The translations under genes and the position numbers were made by a program. A stretch of 64,000 nucleotides of DNA from NCBI RefSeq assembly GCF_031143425.1, contig NC_090444.1:1311563324-1311627323 (forward strand). The letters run 5' to 3'. The DNA comes from Pleurodeles waltl (taxonomy: Eukaryota; Chordata; Amphibia; Caudata; Salamandridae). The notes under the pieces are model-generated. The model searched no databases. It saw only the letters and a list, made by a program, of their open reading frames with translations, and was not told the DNA's origin. Shown here piece after piece: positions 57,641-64,000 of this stretch (within the stretch, counting starts at the first letter, position 1; each line of letters opens with the position of its first letter).

Positions 57641-57955
57641 TGTAGGGGGCTGGCCTGGCTGATAGTGGGTAACTTGTGGTACTTACACCTTGTGCCAGGT
57701 CCAGTTATCCCTTATTAGTAGATTAGAGGAGTTCCCAGGGCTGCCCAGGCCCCAGGGGGGCAGAAACCTGTCTGAGGGTTGGCTAGCAGGATCCCAGTGA
57801 CACATAACAAACACACTGACAACATAGGGTTTTCACTATGAACACTGGGCCCTGGCTAGCAGGATCCCAGTGAGACAGTAAAAACACTCTGACATATACT
57901 CACAAACAGGCCAAAAGTGGGGGTAACAAGGCTAGAAAGAGGCTACCTTCCTACA
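57641..57955 (-). repeat. 3' LTR of the gag-protease element, internally deleted
   Basis: The first ~110 bases match 60888-61000 and the last ~240 match stretches near 63010-63045 and 63740-63934. About 2.7 kb of LTR between these blocks is missing. On the minus strand a G9 run adjoins its start, the likely polypurine tract. Confidence 0.85.
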
Positions 57956-57988
57956 CAACAGCCCCCCCCCAAACGGAGGACAATAAGG

Positions 57989-59035
57989 CTAACCTTGGCC
58001 AGTTGAGTCTTTATTGTCTAAGTGGTAATAATTGGAGAGTAGCTCTGCAATAGATTGGTTACTCCTTTTATCATCCACTATATGGTTACTTCCCTGTGGG
58101 GAATTAAACCACCTTGTTTGAAGTTTTTTAGATAGCCAACAATATGAAGTTATATTCTCAGAGTTCCTATTAGTATGTTTAAGTTTAGAGCAGTGGGAAT
58201 TTTCCACTGGACCTATATCAAGTGATGAGAAAGCCAGACAGGGATGATGTCTCAATAAAGCCATAGCTGGGCAAAAACGTTGTCCATTTGGCTGTAAGAG
58301 AGAACAGGGTTGCTGTTTCTCTTGAGTTGGAGCAGGGCAGGGATGCTGTCCTATGAGCTCCACACTAGGGCAGGGCTGCTGTCCTAAGTGTTGTGAGGCA
58401 GTGCAGGGTTGCTGCACTAAAGTTTCTCTGGGAGGGTTGGAGGGATTCTCCATGTTAACTAAAATGGTGCACTGTTTCTCACCAATATTAGTTATCCCAC
58501 AGAGAGGTACTTCTACCTCAGGGAGTACAGCTGTGCTAGCTGATGATTTCCTTGGCACAGCTGCCACCCCAGGAGAGGTTTCTCCTACCACAGGAATGGT
58601 ATCCTGAATGGCAGGGTGGGTAGTGGATGCTTTGATGCCCTTTTTACCTGTTGTTGTAGAAGGAACCTGAGTTTTCAGGCCTTTTTCTCTCCTCTGCTTT
58701 TTCATTTCAGCTGAAATGAGAGGAAGCAATTCCTCAGGGATACCCAGCATGGCTGCATGGGTATTAAACTCTACCCCAGCCCAACCTGAGGCCTCAAGGT
58801 CATTACCTAAGAGACAGTCTACATGTAAGCTAGGTGATACTACCACCTTCTTAGGGCCAGTAACTCCACCCCAACTAAACTGAATTATAGCTAAGGGAAG
58901 GAACGTAGTGGAGTTATGGACATCAATAATCTTGTATGGTTGTCCAACGATGTGTTGTGCAGGGGACACTAGGTTTTCAGTCACCAAAGTGATACTGGCA
59001 CCTGTGTCCCAGTAGGCCTGGGGCCTCAACACCAT
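57989..59035 (-). pseudogene. Aspartic protease and repeat-bearing tail
   Basis: The active site AYWDTGASITLV near the N terminus and VDCLLGNDL further on identify a retropepsin-like fold. The second half, not typical of proteases, contains five or six spaced copies of a short motif, roughly GQxPCP/QQPC, every 10-13 residues, then a polar end at 57989. The frame overlaps the end of gag by about 60 bases but is a different frame. The natural link could be a ribosomal frameshift or a mutation near 59025. I cannot tell. The overall length (about 348 residues) is long for a protease alone. Confidence 0.75.
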
Positions 59036-60620
59036 TTATTGAAACTGTCTGCCTGTACTTATCCATTGTAAGGGGACAAGCAGCCAGTGTGGCAAGACCA
59101 ATGCCACCAGGTGTGACAGAAACGGTCTTGGGACTGACTACCCCAGTTTCTATGATGGACCCATAAGTGAACCCAACTACACCCTTATTTTGACTGTTAC
59201 CAGCAGTCCCACCACTATTACCACTACTGCTAGGGGCACTAGAGTTTGATGTATTAGTGGTGGTAGGCTCAGGGGGTTTACCTGGGCAGGACTTATCCCC
59301 TGGCCCATAACCTTTATTTGTACACACATAGCACCAAGGTTTTTTAATGTGTGTGGGTTGTGAAGAAGAGGAAGAAGTTGATTTATCCCCACCCCCTGAA
59401 GAGTGTTTAGGATTTGAAGAAGGATCTTTAGTTTTACCCTTGTCCCTATGCTTATCCTGAGATTTCTCACCATCTTTCTTCTTGCCATCCTTGTCACCTC
59501 CTGTATGAACATTTCTGTTCAGGCTTGTTCTGACCCATTTGTCTGCCTTCTTTCCCAATTCTTGGGGAGAGGTCAGATCTGAGTCTACCAGATACTGGTG
59601 CAACAAATCAGACACACAATTGTTCAAAATATGCTCTCTCAGGATCAGATTGTACAGGCTTTCATAGTCAGTCACCTTACTGACATATAACCAACCCCCC
59701 AAGGCCTTCACTGAACAGTCTACAAAGTCTGTCCAGTCTTGAGAGGACTCTTTTCTGGTGTCTCTGAACTTAATCCTGTATTGTTCAGTGGTTAAGCCAA
59801 ATCCATCCAAGAGTGCATCCTTCAAAACTTTGTAGTTATTAGCATCACTTTCTCTGACAGTAAGGAGCCTGTCCCTACCCTTACCAGTGAAAGATAGCCA
59901 CAAGATAGCAGCCCACTACCTCTGAGGGACCAACTGTACCATACAGGCCCTATCAAGTGCAACAAACCACTTGTTAATGTCACCCCCATCTTGTAAGGGG
60001 GACTATCTTATGCAGGTTTCTGGAATCTTGCTCTCTAACAGGATTGCTATCAAAAACACTGCTGCTGCCGCCATGGGGAACTAACCCCAACCACTGCCTT
60101 TCCCTGTCAAAGGGCAGCTGTTGCTGTTTAAGATTCAGCCTGGCCTCTTCCAACCTCAGCTTTCTGAGTTCCCTTTCCATTAAGTTATCCTCAGGATGGG
60201 AGGCTTGGGAATTGTGAGACACAGAGGAAATATGGGAATAGGCAGAGAGAGACCTGTCCCTAACTGGCTGGACCCTAGTAACCTGGCCTTTAGGAGTGAA
60301 AGGTGACCTACTAATATGTGACCCTCTCCCACTACCAGTGTCACTAGGTGGCCTGTTAGCTGGCAGGTCTTTAGAAGAACCCTCCCCAGCATCCTCAGGG
60401 GACTCCTCTGAGTCTGGCTGGGTAAACCCCTCTTCTACCTCCGGTTCCTAGGATGGGCCAGACTGGTTCTGGTCATTTTCTAGAAGGCTAAAGAGAAAGT
60501 CTTTGGAAGGATTCCAGCCAATGCTTAAACCTCTTTCTATGCAGAGACCCTCAAACTTTTAAAGTTTGAACTCTCACATGTTGCCTGAACAACTGTGGGA
60601 GTAAGCCCTATTGCAGACAT
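58977..60620 (-). pseudogene. Gag with SCAN-like capsid domain and zinc-binding motif
   Basis: The probable start is the ATG at 60618-60620. A charged N-terminal part (to about 60222) is broken by frame changes. A helical segment at 59980-60222 (MERELRKLRLEEARLNLKQQQ) precedes the main open frame at 58977-59903. There a capsid C-terminal-like domain reads YRIKFRDTRKESSQDWTDFV, then LYNLILREHILNNCVSDLLH and LVDSDLTSPQELGKKADKWV. That pattern of helices is the same as in SCAN domains of vertebrate zinc-finger proteins. A Lys/Asp/Ser-rich linker and a CYVC...GDKSC motif follow. Frame changes at about 59950 and 60225 make it non-functional. Confidence 0.8.
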
Positions 60621-60866
60621 GATAGAAAAGGTTTAGGACAGAGAGAGAAAACGTTTTTGGAACTTTTGAAAGCACAGAGAAAAAAAACTTTTCAAACTTG
60701 TTGAAAACCTTTAAAAGTTTTCAGAACTTTTTAGAAACATTTTAGAAAGTTTTAGAGAAGGAAAGTTAAACTGTTTAGTTCAATGTGTATATCTTAAAGT
60801 ATTTGGTGTATGTTTTTCTCATGAAAAGCACCAAATGACAAAGTGGTAAAGCAGTTACATGTACTT

Positions 60867-60886
60867 ATCCCACCGCTGCACCACCA
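60867..60886 (-). other. Primer-binding site, tRNA-Leu type
   Basis: One base after the LTR end, the minus strand reads TGGTGGTGCAGCGGTGGGAT. This equals the complement of a vertebrate tRNA-Leu 3' end (TGGTGGCAGCGGTGGGAT, from memory) with a 2-base TG insertion. Confidence 0.65.
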
Positions 60887-60887
60887 A

Positions 60888-63800
60888 TGTAGGAGGCCGG
60901 CCTGGCTTATAGTGGGTACCTTGTGGTACTTACACCTTGTGCCAGGTCCAGTTATCCCTTATTAGTAGATTAGAGGTGTTCTAGCAGTTTAGGCTGATAG
61001 AGGTAACTATAGCAGAGCAGCTTAGGCTGAACTAGGGGACATGCAAAGCTCCTACTATACCACTTATATCACTGAGCACTATATCATAAGGAAACACAAT
61101 ACTCAGAGTTACTAAAAATAAAGGTACTTTATTTTAATGACAATATGCCAAAAGTATCTCAGAGGATATATTCCCTTAGGAGGTAAGCAATATACACAAA
61201 ATATACATACACAAACCAAATCAGGTAAGTAAACAGTTAGAAAAGTAGTGCAAACACTGTAGAACACAATAGAATACAAGAGGGAGAAATAGGCCTAGGG
61301 GCAACACAAACCATGTACTCCAAAAGTGGAATGCAAACCACAAATGGACCCCAGGCCTAGTGTAGTGTGCAGAGGGTCGCTGGGAGTGTAAGAAAACACT
61401 AAGGGTGTCCAAGATACCCCACCCAAGACCCTAAAAATTAGGAGTAAAGTTACCCTACTACCCCAGAAAGACAGTAAAGTCGAGATAGGGGATTCTGCAA
61501 GGACAACAACTGACTGCAAAGCACTGAAGACGGATTCCTGGACCTGAGGACCTGTAAAGGAAGGGGACCAAGTCCAAGAGTCACACAAGTGTCCAGGGGG
61601 GCAGGAGCCCACTTAACCCCGGATGAAGGTGCAAAAGAGCTGCCTCCGGGTGGAAGGAGCCAAAGATTATGCAACAACGGAAGGTGGCAGGAACTTCTCC
61701 TTTGGTCAGAAGATGTTACATGGCATGCTGGAGGATCCAGAGTTGTTTCCACACAGAAAGACCACAAACAAACCTTGCTAGCTGCAAGAGTTGCAGTAAA
61801 GGATTTTGGGTGCTGCCAGGGCCCAGGAAGAACCAGGAGGTTGCCCCTTGGTGGAGGAGACAGAGGGGGCACTCAGCAACACAGAGAGCCCACACAGAAG
61901 CAGGCAGCACCCGCAGAAGCACCTCAACAGGTGCTTAGAAGATCTGAGGATGGCGGTCGACTCAGCACAACAAAAGGGAGGCCCACGAAGTCGGACTCCA
62001 ACTCAGCGGGTTGGGCAATGCAGGACGGAGTGCTGGGGACCTAGGCTAGGCTGTGCATGAAGGAAGTCTTCCAAGAGTGCACAGAAGCCTTACAGCTGCA
62101 GTTCATGCAGTACACAGGATTACTGCCTGGCGTGGGGAGGCAAGGACTTACCTCCACCAAATATGGACAGAAGGGCCACTGGACTGTCAGAGACACTTGG
62201 ACCCAGATCCTGTGTTCCAGGGACCACTCTTGTCAGGATGAGAGGGGACCCAGAGGACCGGTGATGCAGAAGTTTGGTGCCTGCGTTGGCAGGGGGAAGA
62301 TTCCGTTGACCCACGGGAGATTTCTTCTTGGCTTCCAGTGCATGGTGAAGGCAGACAGCCCTCAGAGCATGAATAACCAGGAAACAGTCGAGAAAGCCGG
62401 CAGGATGAGGCCCTACAATGTTGCTTGTAGTCTTCTTGCTACTTTGTTGCGGTTTTGCAGGTGTCCTGGAGCAGTCAACGGTCGATCCTTGGCAGAAGTC
62501 AAAGAGGGAAGTGCAGAGCAACTCTAATGAGCTCTTGCATTCGTTATCTGGTGAGATACCCACAGGACAGACCCTAAATAGCCCACAGAGGAGGATTGGC
62601 TACAGAGAAAGGTAAGCACCTATCAGGAGGGGTCTCTGACGTCACCTGCTGGCACTGGCCACTCAGAGCTGTCCATTGTGCCCTCACACCTCTGCATCCA
62701 AGATGGCAGAGGTCTGGGACACACTGGAGGAGCTCTGGGCACCTCCCCTGGGAGCTGCTGGTTAGAGGAGTGGTCACTCCCCTTTCCTTTGTCTAGTTTC
62801 GCACCAGAGCAGGGCTGGGGGGATCCCTGAAACAGTGTAGACTGGCTTATGCAAGGAGGGCACCATCTGTGCCCTTCAAAGCATTTCCAGAGGCCAGGAG
62901 AGGCTACTCCTCCCATGCCCTTCACACATATTTCCAAAGGAAGTGGGTGTAACACCCTCTCTCTGAGGAAATCCTTTGTACAGCCTTCCTGGGACTGGGC
63001 TGCCCAGGCCCCAGGGGGGCAGAAACCTGTCTGAGGGTTGGCAGCAGCGGTAGCTGCAGAGAAAACCCCAGAAAGTTAGTTTGGCAGTACCCGGGCTCTA
63101 TGCTGGAGACCTGGGGATTCATGGAATTGTCCCCCCAATAGCAGAATGGTATTGGGGTGACAATTCCATGATCCTAGACATGTTGCATGGCCATGTTCAG
63201 GGTTACCATTGTGACGCTACATATAGGTGTTGACCTATATGTAGTGCACATGTGTAATGGTGTCCCCGCACTCACAAAGTCTGGGAAATTAGCCCTGAAC
63301 AATGTGGGGGCACCATGGCTAGTTTCAGGGTGCCCACACACTAAGTAACTTTGCACCTAACCTAGTAAAGGTTAGACTTATAGGTGACTTATAAGTTACT
63401 TAAGTGCAGTGTAAAATGGCTGTGAAATAACGTGGATGTTATGTCACTCAGGCTGCAGTGGCACTCCTGTGTAAGAATTGTCTGTGCTCCCTATGGGTGG
63501 CAAAAGAAATGCTGCAGCCCATAGGGATCTCCTGGATCCCCAATACCCTGGGTACCTAGGTACCATATACTAGGGAATTATAAGGGTGTTCCAGTGTGCC
63601 AATCAGAATTGGTAAAATTAGTCACTAGCCTGCAGTGACAATTTTAAAAGCAGAGAGAGCATAAAAACTGAGGTTCTGATTAGCAGAGCCTCAGTGATAC
63701 AGTTAGGCACCAGACAGGGAACACATATAGGCCACAAACTTATGAGCACTGGGGTCCTGGCTAGCAGGATCCCAGTGACACATATCAAACACACTGACAA

Positions 63801-63934
63801 CATAGGGTTTTCACTATGAGCACTGTACCCTGGCTAGCAGGATCCCAGTGAGACAGTAAAAACACCCTGACATATACTCACAAACAGGCCAAAAGTGGGG
63901 GTAACAAGGCAAAAAAAAATGCTACCTTCCTACA
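60888..63934 (-). repeat. 5' LTR of the gag-protease element, 3047 bp
   Basis: Full-length LTR starting TGTAGG and ending CCTACA, next to the primer site. Its two ends are repeated in the deleted left copy. A minus-strand AATAAA lies at 61128-61133. A 12-bp-arm hairpin is at 63217-63244. Open frames inside (for example 61589-62044) show no known domain and are probably chance. Such a long LTR is exceptional. Confidence 0.8.
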
Positions 63935-64000
63935 GTTCTCCTTCTGCAGGGGGTGGGGTTCTGGTGGTCGGTTTGTCCTGTGGTGGGGCTTCCTGTCCAC
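63935..64000 (-). pseudogene. Myb-like gene 1 of Harbinger A2, continuation after the nested element
   Basis: The minus strand reads GGACAGGAAGCCCCACCACA and on, matching the A1 exon 2 segment at about 26608-26660. It shows that the Harbinger exon continues on the far side of the retroelement. The rest lies outside the window. Confidence 0.75.

Larger units (their letters stand above)
57641..63934 (-). mobile_element. Gag-protease LTR retroelement with SCAN-like capsid, no reverse transcriptase
   Basis: Bounded by repeats starting TGTAGG and ending CCTACA: a 315-bp left copy and a 3047-bp right copy. The interior is only 2.9 kb and encodes Gag and an aspartic protease on the minus strand. 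The polypurine tract follows directly, with no room for reverse transcriptase or integrase. The Gag capsid part resembles the SCAN domain, which is known to derive from Gmr1-like Ty3/Gypsy elements. A tRNA-Leu-type primer site adjoins the right LTR. The element lies inside an exon of Harbinger A2. The flanks (tatct and gttct) match at 3 of 5 positions. It would need a helper to move. Confidence 0.83.
51809..64000. mobile_element. Harbinger A2 (inverted relative of A1), runs past the window end
   Basis: Begins GGGCCCTCATTACAACCCTGG, matching the right end of A1 in reverse complement, with the same GGCGGT cluster behind it. Gene order is the mirror of A1: transposase exon 1 (plus), repeat arrays, Myb-like gene 2 (minus), transposase catalytic exons (plus), Myb-like gene 1 (minus). 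Gene 1 is interrupted by the retroelement at 57641-63934 and resumes at 63935. The right terminus is outside the window, so its target duplication cannot be checked. Confidence 0.88.

Noticed and set aside
61450..62044. Open frames of 140-150 codons on both strands inside the 3-kb LTR
   Set aside because: No recognisable domain, no splice or start context, and the corresponding part is missing from the other LTR.
1..64000. CRISPR arrays, rRNA or tRNA genes, bacterial-type operons
   Set aside because: None seen. The tandem arrays have no unique spacers, and the only tRNA-like stretches are short primer-binding sites.

Overview
The window reads as intergenic DNA from a large, repeat-rich vertebrate genome. 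I see no host gene. Nearly every coding segment belongs to a transposable element: retrovirus, chromovirus, SCAN-capsid gypsy element, or PIF/Harbinger DNA transposon with MITEs. The spliceosomal introns, vertebrate-type primer-binding sites and dominance of long Harbinger elements suggest an amphibian. A salamander or newt is my best guess, because Harbinger expansion has been reported for the newt Pleurodeles; this is inference from recall.

Layout. 1-12660: endogenous retrovirus ERV-1 on the minus strand (3' LTR cut by the window edge, env, pol, gag, leader, initiator-Met PBS, 1.58-kb 5' LTR). 14259-15709: short non-coding element with two ~220-bp LTRs. 16827-24239: complete but mutated sushi-type chromovirus, minus strand, with ~1.43-kb LTRs and an integrase chromodomain. 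24616-33340: Harbinger A1. 33343-37561 and 50561-51808: two pieces of a second, more decayed retrovirus (ERV-2) of the ERV-1 family, split by Harbinger B (37562-50560) and also carrying a hairpin-rich MITE (35008-35637). 51809-64000 and beyond: Harbinger A2, an inverted relative of A1. A2 is itself split by a 6.3-kb gag-protease retroelement (57641-63934) inserted in one of its exons.

How the parts work together. Each Harbinger carries not the usual two genes but three: an RNase-H-fold DDE transposase of the HARBI1 type and two different spliced Myb/SANT-like DNA-binding proteins. In A1 and A2 the first transposase exon lies just inside one terminus. The catalytic exons lie about 4 kb further in, so one Myb-like gene sits on the opposite strand inside the transposase intron. 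The termini carry family-specific clusters of short motifs (GGCGGT in A, TGACGCA in B) that could be binding sites for these proteins. The MITE has an A-like terminus and a TTA target duplication, so it could be moved by the A transposase. Two retroelements have gag and pol in one frame separated by a stop codon (UAG in ERV-1, UGA-CUAG in the chromovirus), which points to readthrough translation.

Most genes are broken by stops or frameshifts. The clearest exception is the three-exon Myb-like gene of Harbinger B (43101-46250), which is open for 280 codons. The order of events can be read from the nesting: ERV-2 first, then the MITE, B and A2 inside it, then the gag-protease retroelement inside A2.
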